DNA from: Candidatus Gastranaerophilales bacterium
GTDB taxonomy: Bacteria > Cyanobacteriota > Vampirovibrionia > Gastranaerophilales > Gastranaerophilaceae
Length of the DNA stretch: 13,047 bases
Direction: 5' to 3'
Assembly: GCA_021205645.1 (NCBI GenBank)
Contig: JAJPXE010000122.1
Coordinates: 1 to 13,047 of the forward strand
Part shown: positions 6,863-13,043 of the stretch, piece by piece
How the letters are laid out: the number at the start of each line of letters is the position of its first letter
Numbering within the stretch: position 1 is the first letter of the stretch
Program-made: the position numbers and the translations under genes
The notes under the pieces: generated by a model
Database searches by the model: none
Told to the model about the DNA's origin: nothing
What the model saw: only the letters and a program-made list of their open reading frames with translations

Positions 6863-6891
6863 ATTAAACTATAATCCGCCGGCAAATTCAA
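6863..6891 (-). promoter_or_regulatory. Candidate sigma-70 promoter of the def operon
   Basis: On the minus strand TTGAAT (complement of 6886-6891) and TTTAAT (complement of 6863-6868) are separated by 17 nt. Transcription would begin about 20 nt before the def start. The -35 matches 4 of 6 and the -10 matches 4 of 6. A second possible -10, TATAGT, lies a few bases upstream with poorer spacing. Confidence 0.4.
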
Positions 6892-6941
6892 TAAAATTAA
6901 TCATTATCTTTCGTGTTCGCGTAAAAATCACAATTTTCCCG

Positions 6942-7054
6942 GCAGGCTCCTGCTCCGTTTGTTCGGAGAGATTAAGGGGTAAACGGGGGGAAAAATGGGA
7001 GAATATGAGAGCAAATGGGGTAAATTATATTTTATTCCCCAAATACATTTGCTC
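6942..7054. repeat. G-rich palindromic spacer between chrA2 and def
   Basis: The spacer has two small hairpins, GCAGG/CCTGC (6942-6953) and CTCCG/CGGAG (6953-6968), then a G-rich run. A longer inverted repeat follows: GAGCAAATG (7009-7017) with CATTTGCTC (7046-7054), enclosing GGGG/CCCC (7017-7020 and 7037-7040). It lies 3' of chrA2. No T-tract follows on the minus strand, so it is not a canonical terminator. The TGCTCCG and GGGGTAAA words are shared with the other repeat-bearing spacers. No gene is visible here. Confidence 0.5.
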
Positions 7055-7072
7055 CCCCCATCCTTTGTATGG

Positions 7073-7633
7073 TTAAAAGCACCCGAAAACAGAGAGTATT
7101 AAACCGAATAATCCGCCAAAACAGATAAACCATAACGGGTCTTTATTTTTCAATACAGCTATGAACATAAATGAGATAAAAAGTATAACTCCTGCTCCCT
7201 GCTGCGGAGATTGAATCATAAGTTCGTTTTTTATAAGCTGAATCCCCACAACGGATAACAATGCACAACTTGCAGGTTTCAGTGCGTATATCGCCGATTG
7301 AACATAAAAATTATCACTGAATTTTTTTAACAGTTTTGATGCAAGGATCACAATAATAAAAGAAGGTAACACCTCGGATGCTGTTGCAATAAAAGCTGTT
7401 AAGACCCCTTGGGCTTTCATTCCGGCATAAGTAGCGGCATTAATCCCGACCGGTCCCGGAGTAATTGATGCAACGGCGATCATTTGGGATAATTCCGATG
7501 GTGAATACCAATCATAGCGATTAGTAAGGTCATATAAAAATGGTAATGTCGCATATCCGCCTCCGAATGAGAACAAACCGATTTGAAAAAATTCTTTGAA
7601 CAGATTAAAGTATAAAGCAAGAGTATTTATCAT
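7073..7633 (-). CDS. chrA2: Chromate transporter (CHR) family half-size subunit 2
   Basis: This 186-residue hydrophobic protein is one CHR domain, the half-length form of the chromate ion transporter family. It has the signature FGGGYATLP (23-31) and TPGPVGIN (58-65), followed by several transmembrane stretches (about 78-100, 115-130 and 138-183). Half-size CHR proteins are usually encoded as adjacent pairs inserted in opposite topology and acting together. Here the partner gene lies immediately upstream and overlaps by 4 nt (ATGA), so translation is probably coupled. AGGG precedes the ATG by six bases. Chromate may not be the natural substrate; in organisms not exposed to chromate these are often considered general anion (sulfate-like) transporters. 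The gene symbol is only a label for the pair. Confidence 0.9.
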   Translation of the reverse strand: MINTLALYFNLFKEFFQIGLFSFGGGYATLPFLYDLTNRYDWYSPSELSQMIAVASITPGPVGINAATYAGMKAQGVLTAFIATASEVLPSFIIVILASKLLKKFSDNFYVQSAIYALKPASCALLSVVGIQLIKNELMIQSPQQGAGVILFISFMFIAVLKNKDPLWFICFGGLFGLILSVFGCF

Positions 7634-8187
7634 TTTTTACCCTGCTTTTTCCGAACGGATTTACATATAATTCCAACGATAGCGGAAATTATAATAATAT
7701 AAACCGGTGAAATTTCAATAATTAACATTGTACACAACGCGATAAGATAAATTAGAAGAGAGGTTTTATCGTTAACGGATTTTGACCACATTTCTCTTAC
7801 GGCAGAGAAAATAAGAACAATCACGGCAATTCCGACTCCCCAAAATACACCCTGCACGAGTGAATTTGAAACAATTTTGGAAAGTATGGCAGATATTGCG
7901 ATAATTGCCCAGAATGCGGAGAATGTCAGACCGCAAACTGCAGCTAACGCGCCAAATTTACCACTTATCCGGTATCCGGCAAAAATTGATATATTAATGG
8001 CAATAAGCCCTGGCAAAGATTGGCTCACTGCATAATAATCATAAAGTTCATCTAAAGTAAGCCAATTACGTTTTTCAACTATTTCACTCTGTAAAATCGG
8101 CAGGATTACATATCCGCCCCCGAGCAAAATAATACCTGTTTTAAGAAATGTCAGAAATATCTCACCTAATGTAATAGACTTTTCCAT
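7630..8187 (-). CDS. chrA1: Chromate transporter (CHR) family half-size subunit 1
   Basis: The 185-residue membrane protein is the partner half of the pair. The first helix region carries LLGGGYVILP (21-30). The second signature is QSLPGLIAIN (56-65), in which the usual TPGP is replaced by LPGL, so the two halves are not equivalent. ORF context and the ATGA overlap with the next gene support a heterodimer. No Shine-Dalgarno sequence precedes ATG 8187; the upstream bases are AT-rich. A good promoter match at 8435-8463 would give a leader of about 240 nt containing several hairpins, so post-transcriptional control is conceivable. Confidence 0.88.
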   Translation of the reverse strand: MEKSITLGEIFLTFLKTGIILLGGGYVILPILQSEIVEKRNWLTLDELYDYYAVSQSLPGLIAINISIFAGYRISGKFGALAAVCGLTFSAFWAIIAISAILSKIVSNSLVQGVFWGVGIAVIVLIFSAVREMWSKSVNDKTSLLIYLIALCTMLIIEISPVYIIIISAIVGIICKSVRKKQGKK

Positions 8188-8275
8188 ACTATAATTAAAT
8201 CATAATAAAAAGGTTTTTAAAAGAATATTGTATTAAATCCGGCAATAAAAAACTTTGCACAGATGCGATTTTGTT

Positions 8276-8353
8276 ACCTGCTGAATCTCCGCAGGTGGGT
8301 GAACGCCTTGATAAATCCGTTTCCTGCGGGCAATTATTTTAGTAATTGGCAGG
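8276..8353. repeat. Structured leader region upstream of chrA1
   Basis: ACCTGC (8276-8281) pairs with GCAGGT (8291-8296). A second stem pairs 8323-8336 with 8343-8353 (11 bp with a 3-nt bulge, 6-nt loop). The two CCTGC and two GCAGG words could pair in more than one way. The block lies inside the probable chrA 5' untranslated region on the minus strand. A 76-codon frame covers it on that strand but has only a TTG start that is also the -35 box, so I do not call it a gene. Confidence 0.5.
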
Positions 8354-8434
8354 TCTACTTCAAATATCGCTGAGTCAATTCTCCCGTTTGTTAAAAATGT
8401 AGGAACAAAATTAACACCCGTACAAAGTAATAGT

Positions 8435-8463
8435 ATTATGCCATATTTTTGAATATTTATCAA
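8435..8463 (-). promoter_or_regulatory. Candidate sigma-70 promoter for the chrA pair
   Basis: On the minus strand TTGATA (complement of 8458-8463) and CATAAT (complement of 8435-8440) are separated by exactly 17 nt, each matching 5 of 6 consensus positions. Transcription would start near 8428, about 240 nt before chrA1. An extended -10 (TGGTATAAT, 8475-8483) on the + strand lies back to back with it but lacks a -35 box. Confidence 0.55.
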
Positions 8464-8562
8464 GTGCCTTATGTTGGTATAATGATTGTATAAAATTAGT
8501 AGATAATATTAGAGTCTGCGGAAAAATCCCAAAATTGACATGCCGCAAAAGAAATAGTACCC

Positions 8563-8633
8563 CTGCCCTCTCCGGAGCGGCAGTGGGTGCAGCAGCGAAA
8601 CAGTTGCACTGTCCGCTCCGCAGGAGATGGCAG
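8563..8633. repeat. Dispersed repeat copy A, long imperfect hairpin
   Basis: CTGCCCTCTCC (8563-8573) pairs with GGAGATGGCAG (8623-8633, one mismatch), and GGAGCGG pairs with CCGCTCC inside it. Together they form a roughly 71-nt stem-loop. Bases 8572-8629 align without gaps to 12163-12220, the second copy. It lies 3' of thrC and is richer in GC than the genes around it. The short ORFs through it are shadows. Confidence 0.7.
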
Positions 8634-8665
8634 AAAATCGGTTCAAGGAACGAGAACCAAATTGT

Positions 8666-8740
8666 CGGGTGAGGTGATAGCCGTGCAAACTCCGGAATAC
8701 AATTCATTTACCCCCATTTACCCCTGCGGGTGAGGTAATT
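8666..8740. repeat. Dispersed repeat copy A, 61-nt periodic block
   Basis: CGGGTGAGGTGATA at 8666-8679 recurs imperfectly at 8727-8740, a 61-nt period. Bases 8683-8736 (54 nt) are identical to 12302-12355. Weak similarity to the start of another unit continues to about 8750. This and the hairpin at 8563-8633 account for most of the 8500-8796 spacer; the rest of that spacer shows no gene. Confidence 0.8.
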
Positions 8741-8796
8741 TCTGCAAATAATCACCCCCTCACCCCTGTATTTCTTTGTGATTGATGATTAATTTG

Positions 8797-9855
8797 CTAC
8801 CCCATGATATGCTTCATAACGGCGGTTAATTCGGCAGGTGATTTTTTTACATCGGCATTTGCATATTTAATAGCGTTGTCCGGATCTTTAAGCCCGTTCC
8901 CCGTAAGAACGCAAACGATATCGGAGCCTTCTTCTACAAGGTTTTGATTGTGAGCCTGAATCAGCCCTGCAACAGATGCGGCACTCGCCGGTTCGGCAAA
9001 AATTCCCTCTGATGATGCCAATAACTTATAAGCTTCAACGATTTTTTCATCACTGACACAGCCGATTATACCGCTGCTTTCATCTCTTGCGGCAACCGCT
9101 TTATCCCAGCTTGCAGGATTGCCTATTCTTATTGCAGTAGCAAGCGTTTCAGGATTAGGAATTCTCTCACCCCTAACAATAGCTGCTGAACCTTCTGCTT
9201 CATAGCCCATCATCTTCGGCAAAGCAGAGATTTTACCGAGTTTATGGAATTCGGTATAACCCTTCCAGTAAGCAGTAATATTTCCTGCATTCCCGACGGG
9301 TATAAAATGATATTCAGGAGCTTTCCCCAGTGCATCACAGATTTCAAACGCTCCTGTTTTCTGCCCCTCAATCCTTAACGGGTTAACAGAATTAACAAGC
9401 GTAATCGGGTTAGTTTCAGAGATTTTTCTCACAAATTCCAGTGCAACATCAAAATTCCCCTGAATGGCAATAATTTCAGCTCCATACATCATGGCTTGTG
9501 AAAGTTTACCAAGTGCAATATATCCGTCAGGTATTAAAACGAGCGTTCTTAGTCCCGCTTTTGCCCCGTATGCAGCAGCAGAAGCACTGGTATTCCCCGT
9601 AGAAGCACAGATAATCGCCTCCGTACCTGACTCTTTGGCTTTTGAAACAGCCATTGTCATTCCTCTGTCTTTAAAGCTTCCTGTCGGGTTACAACCGTCA
9701 AATTTTAAATAAATATTAGCATCCAGTCCGATTTTTTTTGCAAGATTATCAGCTTTTATAAGCGGAGTATTACCCTCATTTAAAGTCACAACCGGCGTGT
9801 TATCGCCTACCGGCAAATATTCTCTGTATCTGTTGATTAAACCTTTATAATACAT
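8797..9855 (-). CDS. thrC: Threonine synthase
   Basis: ThrC is the cytoplasmic PLP enzyme that converts O-phosphohomoserine to threonine, the last step of the pathway. The 352-residue protein is of the shorter class of fold-type II enzymes. The substrate loop NEGNTPLIKA (26-35), PLP lysine K62 in GSFKDRGM (59-66), the phosphate-binding STGNTSASAAAYG (85-97) and the glycine-rich PVGNAGN segment are all visible. ATG 9855 follows AAGGAG with a 6-nt gap, and that site overlaps the hom stop codon. The distance from hom is only 10 nt, so hom and thrC are an operon. The homoserine kinase (thrB) is not in the window. Confidence 0.96.
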   Translation of the reverse strand: MYYKGLINRYREYLPVGDNTPVVTLNEGNTPLIKADNLAKKIGLDANIYLKFDGCNPTGSFKDRGMTMAVSKAKESGTEAIICASTGNTSASAAAYGAKAGLRTLVLIPDGYIALGKLSQAMMYGAEIIAIQGNFDVALEFVRKISETNPITLVNSVNPLRIEGQKTGAFEICDALGKAPEYHFIPVGNAGNITAYWKGYTEFHKLGKISALPKMMGYEAEGSAAIVRGERIPNPETLATAIRIGNPASWDKAVAARDESSGIIGCVSDEKIVEAYKLLASSEGIFAEPASAASVAGLIQAHNQNLVEEGSDIVCVLTGNGLKDPDNAIKYANADVKKSPAELTAVMKHIMG

Positions 9856-9865
9856 AATGTACTCC

Positions 9866-11125
9866 TTATAATTCTACCCTTATTAAACTGTTAATTGTAC
9901 AGTCATTCAATTCGGAAATTGCCGATTGAATATCCGCTTCTTTACATTTTTCCGTAATAACGGTAATGTCAGCCGTATTATCAACAGAAACACCTTTCTG
10001 TAAGATAGTTGACAAACTTATATGTTTATTTGCACAAATTGTACCGATTTTTCCTATAACACCAATATTATTAGGGGCAGTTAAGGATAAATAATATTTA
10101 TTATATGTTTGCGAGATATCGATCATATTGATATTTTCCCTGTGAGCACATCTCATCATTGGAAGAATATAATCGGAATGGCTCAATTCAGCGGCTATAT
10201 TAAGTATATCGCCGACAACGGAGCTTGCTGTCGGAAACTCGCCCGCACCTGCTCCAGAGAATGCAATATCACCCATAGGGAAACCGCTTAAGCTCACGGA
10301 ATTTGTGACATAGTTAATATGCGCCAGAGCAGATTTTTTTGAAACAAGCATAGGGTGAACCCTGACATCGGCATTACCGTTTTCATCAAGGTTCCCGAGA
10401 GCGACCAACTTTATTTTATATCCAAGCTCGTTTGCTTTAATCATATCTTCCGGACGGACTTTTGTAATCCCCTCTCTGTAAACGTTTTCGAGTTTAACAC
10501 GTTTCCCGAATGCAATTGTAGAAAGAGTTGTTATCTTATATGCCGCATCGTATCCCTCAACATCACCTGTCGGGTCGGTTTCGGCATATCCGAGTTCTTG
10601 AGCCTCGCTGAGTATTTCTTCATAAGAGGCGCCGTCGGTATCCATTTTGGTCAGAATATAATTAGTCGTACCGTTCAGAATTGCACGTATTTTGGAAATT
10701 TTGTTTCCCGCCATAATCGTTTTTATAGGCATAATCAAAGGTATTCCGCCTGCAATCGCCGCTTCGTACAGAACCACTTTATTATGTTTTTCCGCCAGTT
10801 CAAACAGTTCTTTTCCTTTTTTTGCCAGTAACTCTTTGTTTGCGGTAACAATATGTTTTCCTGACTCAATTGCTTTTGAAATATAATCCCATGCCGGATT
10901 AATCCCGCCTATTACTTCAACAAGTATATCAATTTCGGGATCATCAACAACTTCGTAGGGGTTTGTTGTTATTAAAGATGTATCAAAATTTTCAATATCA
11001 CGTTTTTTTTCTTTATTTTTTACTGCAATTTTAACGATTTCTATATCACTAAAAGCCCGTAAGGTTTTAAAAACGCCTGTGCCAACCGTACCTAAACCAA
11101 TCATACCGACTTTAAATTTTGTCAT
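9866..11125 (-). CDS. hom: Homoserine dehydrogenase with ACT domain
   Basis: Hom reduces aspartate semialdehyde to homoserine with NAD(P)H, feeding threonine and methionine. The 419-residue protein has the Rossmann motif GLGTVG (10-15), TANKELLA (94-101), NGTTNYIL (151-158), the catalytic block YAETDPTGDVEGYDAAYK (180-197) and GAGAGEFPTA (291-300). A C-terminal ACT domain (about 346-419, beginning near PNNIGVIGKIG) is the usual site of threonine feedback inhibition. I chose ATG 11125 because AGAGGG lies six bases upstream. The in-frame TTG two codons earlier would sit against the site. thrC follows 10 nt later. Confidence 0.96.
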   Translation of the reverse strand: MTKFKVGMIGLGTVGTGVFKTLRAFSDIEIVKIAVKNKEKKRDIENFDTSLITTNPYEVVDDPEIDILVEVIGGINPAWDYISKAIESGKHIVTANKELLAKKGKELFELAEKHNKVVLYEAAIAGGIPLIMPIKTIMAGNKISKIRAILNGTTNYILTKMDTDGASYEEILSEAQELGYAETDPTGDVEGYDAAYKITTLSTIAFGKRVKLENVYREGITKVRPEDMIKANELGYKIKLVALGNLDENGNADVRVHPMLVSKKSALAHINYVTNSVSLSGFPMGDIAFSGAGAGEFPTASSVVGDILNIAAELSHSDYILPMMRCAHRENINMIDISQTYNKYYLSLTAPNNIGVIGKIGTICANKHISLSTILQKGVSVDNTADITVITEKCKEADIQSAISELNDCTINSLIRVEL

Positions 11126-11159
11126 TGCCAACCCTCTTCTATTTTTTACTATTTATCCC

Positions 11160-11188
11160 AGTATAAACCAAACTAACTAAAAAGTCAT
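11160..11188 (-). promoter_or_regulatory. Candidate sigma-70 promoter of hom-thrC
   Basis: On the minus strand ATGACT (complement of 11183-11188) and TATACT (complement of 11160-11165) have a 17-nt spacer. The -10 matches 5 of 6 and the -35 4 of 6. Transcription would start about 25-30 nt before the hom ATG, giving a short leader without room for a large riboswitch. Confidence 0.5.
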
Positions 11189-11211
11189 TATTCCTTACTT
11201 TTGGGGTGACA

Positions 11212-11231
11212 TTGTAACGAAATGTAACAAA
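11212..11231. promoter_or_regulatory. TGTAAC direct repeat in the divergent promoter region
   Basis: TGTAAC occurs at 11213-11218 and again at 11223-11228, exactly one helical turn apart, between the divergent hom and GLSSSQ genes. The second copy lies in AATGTAACAAA (11221-11231), which also occurs at 342-352. The spacing suggests a protein-binding site or part of a promoter, but no regulator is identified. Confidence 0.35.
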
Positions 11232-11304
11232 GTAAATAAAAAAGCTAAAGATTTTAAAAATAGTGTCGTCATGCATTGTACGGAACAGAAAAGAGGTAAC
11301 GGAT

Positions 11305-11982
11305 ATGGGTTTATCGTCGTCACAAGCAAGATTGCTTGATTTAACTGCAAGAATGCACCAGATTGAGTATAAAGCAGCAAAGTTGGAAGCTCAAAAACTT
11401 CAAATGGCTAACGAGTCCACACGGGTTTATGAGGAATATCTTGAAGCATTGGATAAAACCAAAATCCAGTACAAAGTTCTCACAACTGACGGTTCTACGA
11501 CTTATCAGGATATAACAAGCTATGATGACTTTCTTGAGGCAGGTTATGCACTTGATTACAACGGAACAGTGTACGATGGTACTACCAAGACGTGGAATCA
11601 ATTACTCTCGGCATTAGGTATTACAACAGTATCAGGTAATTTTGAGACTTTGATTACTAATATAATCAATTCCGGCGAAGTTACTATTGTAGCAGCGAAA
11701 TCAGACGGAACATTTGCATCAGAATCTGATAGTGACTTCACTGATTATGAAACAAGTGTTTCAACAAATACAGGCTTGCAGGAAGTATCCGATGAAGTTG
11801 CTTTGAAGAAAGCGGAAGCACAATATGAAGCCGATATGAAGAAAATAGATAACAAAGATACCAAGTTTGATACGGATTTAGCGGCACTTGAAACAGAAAG
11901 AAGTGCTATCAAAGAAGAAATCGATACGTTAAAGACAGTCGCAAGCGATAACGTAGAAAGAACATTTAAACTGTTCTCATAA
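11305..11982 (+). CDS. Coiled-coil-ended protein of the GLSSSQARLL type, possible surface or filament protein
   Basis: The 225-residue protein begins MGLSSSQARLLDLTARMHQIEY, a start I recall as recurring in many Gastranaerophilales proteins (recall, not a search). Residues 5-55 look like a long helix. About 56-155 is Ser/Thr/Gly/Asp-rich and probably beta-structured (TTDGSTTYQDI, DYNGTVYDGTTKTW). Residues 160-225 return to a heptad-like helix ending NVERTFKLFS. There is no Cys, no classical signal peptide and no membrane span. Helical ends around a variable centre resemble flagellin-like axial or type III secreted proteins; that is an analogy only. ATG 11305 follows AAGAGG by 8 nt; an upstream GTG (11263) lacks a site. 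The gene is monocistronic, divergent from hom, with an intrinsic terminator at 12095-12120. Confidence 0.8.
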   Translation: MGLSSSQARLLDLTARMHQIEYKAAKLEAQKLQMANESTRVYEEYLEALDKTKIQYKVLTTDGSTTYQDITSYDDFLEAGYALDYNGTVYDGTTKTWNQLLSALGITTVSGNFETLITNIINSGEVTIVAAKSDGTFASESDSDFTDYETSVSTNTGLQEVSDEVALKKAEAQYEADMKKIDNKDTKFDTDLAALETERSAIKEEIDTLKTVASDNVERTFKLFS

Positions 11983-12002
11983 AATAAGTTGAGGTAAAGT
12001 AT

Positions 12003-12034
12003 AAGAAGTACATAGCAGCTTAACTGCGCTTCTT
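12003..12034 (+). repeat. Hairpin shortly after the GLSSSQ gene
   Basis: AAGAAG (12003-12008) pairs with CTTCTT (12029-12034), and GCAG (12015-12018) with CTGC (12024-12027) inside it. Only a TTT follows, so it would be a weak terminator at best. It may protect the 3' end of the transcript that finishes at 12120. Confidence 0.35.
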
Positions 12035-12059
12035 TGAGCAAGATTCAAAAATAATAAAT

Positions 12060-12083
12060 TTCCCTATAATTTTCCCTATAATT
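12060..12083. repeat. Tandem 12-nt repeat
   Basis: TTCCCTATAATT occurs twice head to tail (12060-12071, 12072-12083). Each copy holds a TATAAT word, but no -35 box is evident at the right spacing. It lies in the 3' untranslated part of the GLSSSQ transcript, upstream of the terminator. Confidence 0.6.
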
Positions 12084-12094
12084 TTTCACACACG

Positions 12095-12120
12095 CCGCTT
12101 TTGAAAAAAAGTGGTTTTTT
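12095..12120 (+). terminator. Intrinsic terminator of the GLSSSQ gene
   Basis: CCGCTTTT (12095-12102) pairs with AAAAGTGG (12107-12114), with one G-T wobble, around a GAAA tetraloop, and six T follow (12115-12120). This is a textbook intrinsic terminator on the + strand. It sits 113 nt after the stop codon with no other + strand gene between. Confidence 0.75.
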
Positions 12121-12162
12121 CTTGCTTGAGCAAAGTTTTTGTCTGACAAACCTTTGCTTTCA

Positions 12163-12252
12163 CCGGAGTGGCGGCGGGTACAACAGCAAAGCAGTTGCAC
12201 TGTCTGCTCCGCAGGGGAGGGGAAGTAAAAGCCCTCTCCGTCCGGAGAGGGC
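12163..12252. repeat. Dispersed repeat copy B, hairpin part
   Basis: Bases 12163-12220 align without gaps to copy A (8572-8629), including an identical central GCAGTTGCACTGTC-like core apart from scattered substitutions. A palindrome follows: GCCCTCTCCG (12231-12240), TC, CGGAGAGGGC (12243-12252). It is the same element as at 4385-4410 but with the complementary loop. The 12060-12430 spacer between converging genes contains no protein gene that I can support. Confidence 0.75.
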
Positions 12253-12284
12253 AGAAAGACTTGCGATGCGGCGATTTAGTTTTG

Positions 12285-12359
12285 CGGGTGAGGTGATATC
12301 TGTGCAAACTCCGGAATACAATTCATTTACCCCCATTTACCCCTGCGGGTGAGGTGATA
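12285..12359. repeat. Dispersed repeat copy B, 61-nt periodic block
   Basis: CGGGTGAGGTGATA at 12285-12298 recurs exactly at 12346-12359, a 61-nt period. Bases 12302-12355 are identical over 54 nt to 8683-8736. The order, hairpin block then periodic block, is the same as in copy A, so this is one composite element present twice in the window. Confidence 0.85.
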
Positions 12360-12375
12360 CTCTTGCATAACTTGA

Positions 12376-12399
12376 CTGCTCTCTCGCCCCGTAGAGCAG
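12376..12399. repeat. Hairpin 3' of the uracil-DNA glycosylase gene
   Basis: CTGCTCT (12376-12382) pairs perfectly with AGAGCAG (12393-12399) across a 10-nt loop. No T-tract follows on the minus strand, so transcription termination by the intrinsic mechanism is not clear. It is about 50 nt downstream of the gene's stop. Confidence 0.45.
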
Positions 12400-12446
12400 G
12401 CAACGCTATAATGGAAACCGTTTATAGTTATTCAACACTCTTTCGT

Positions 12447-13028
12447 TCAGGATAACTCATCATAGGCATGTTTTATCGCTTTAATATCCTGCCATGTTAA
12501 CCATTTCGGGGAACCTTTTTCCCTGCTGTCGTTACGCAGCAAATAAGACGGATGAAAAATCGGTATCATTTTTGAACCGTATGGTCCGTTATACCATTTC
12601 CCCCTGGCACGGGTAATCCCCGATACATTGGGCAGCATTGAATTAAGTGCTATACTTCCGCATATAATTATAATTTTGGGTTTCAAAATCTCAATCTGTG
12701 AATCAAGATATTCTTTACAGGCAAGTTTTTCCTCCGGCAGCGGGTTTCTGTTATTCGGCGGACGGCATTTTAATGTATTACAAATATATACATCTTTCTC
12801 CCTTGATAATCCGACACATGCAAAAATCCTGTCAAGAAGCTGACCCGCTTTCCCGACAAAAGGCTTGCCTTTCTGATCCTCCCAGTATCCCGGCGCCTCA
12901 CCTATCAACATTAATTTGTTATTTGCTATGCCGTCAGAAAATACAATATTTGTCCTTGAATGCGATAACTCACATTTCGAACAGGTTAAACATCTCTGTT
13001 TTATTTCATCCAATCTTTCTTCATACAT
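12447..13028 (-). CDS. Uracil-DNA glycosylase, family 4 (iron-sulfur)
   Basis: This enzyme removes uracil from DNA to start base-excision repair of deaminated cytosine. The 193-residue protein has the family 4 layout: iron-sulfur cysteines C16 and C19 (CSKCEL) with C88 (LKCRPP) and C104 (LACKEYL), the active-site motif GEAPG (43-47), GKPFVGKAG (54-62) and the C-terminal HPSYLL (159-164). An extra C13 precedes the cluster. Length and motifs are normal. ATG 13028 has no Shine-Dalgarno sequence; a -10-like TATACT sits 9 nt upstream, so the transcript may be nearly leaderless. The gene is alone on the minus strand and converges on the GLSSSQ gene. Confidence 0.93.
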   Translation of the reverse strand: MYEERLDEIKQRCLTCSKCELSHSRTNIVFSDGIANNKLMLIGEAPGYWEDQKGKPFVGKAGQLLDRIFACVGLSREKDVYICNTLKCRPPNNRNPLPEEKLACKEYLDSQIEILKPKIIIICGSIALNSMLPNVSGITRARGKWYNGPYGSKMIPIFHPSYLLRNDSREKGSPKWLTWQDIKAIKHAYDELS

Positions 13029-13037
13029 AGTAAGATA

Positions 13038-13043
13038 AGTATA
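13038..13043 (-). promoter_or_regulatory. Candidate -10 box of the uracil-DNA glycosylase gene
   Basis: TATACT on the minus strand (complement of 13038-13043) ends 9 nt before the ATG. Initiation about 7 nt downstream would leave a leader of only 2-4 nt. The -35 box would lie beyond the window edge, so this cannot be completed. Confidence 0.35.

Noticed and set aside
8233..8463. 76-codon frame on the minus strand upstream of chrA1
   Set aside because: It starts only at a TTG that coincides with the -35 box of a good promoter, has no ribosome-binding site and covers strong hairpins. It is more likely leader or repeat sequence than a gene.
8475..8483. Extended -10 (TGGTATAAT) on the plus strand
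   Set aside because: There is no -35 box, and downstream plus-strand sequence is only repeat DNA with no gene before the convergent thrC.
8411..8707. 98-codon minus-strand frame across repeat copy A
   Set aside because: The frame is composed of the palindromic repeat and low-complexity translation. The related copy B does not preserve the same frame end to end.
12086..12352. Overlapping frames of 73 and 83 codons on opposite strands across repeat copy B
   Set aside because: Both run through the terminator hairpin and repeat modules, lack ribosome-binding sites and show no protein-like composition.
8683..12355. The 54-nt identical blocks as possible CRISPR repeats
   Set aside because: They are only two copies about 3.6 kb apart with genes between. 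The 61-nt periodicity has no unique spacers and no cas genes are present.
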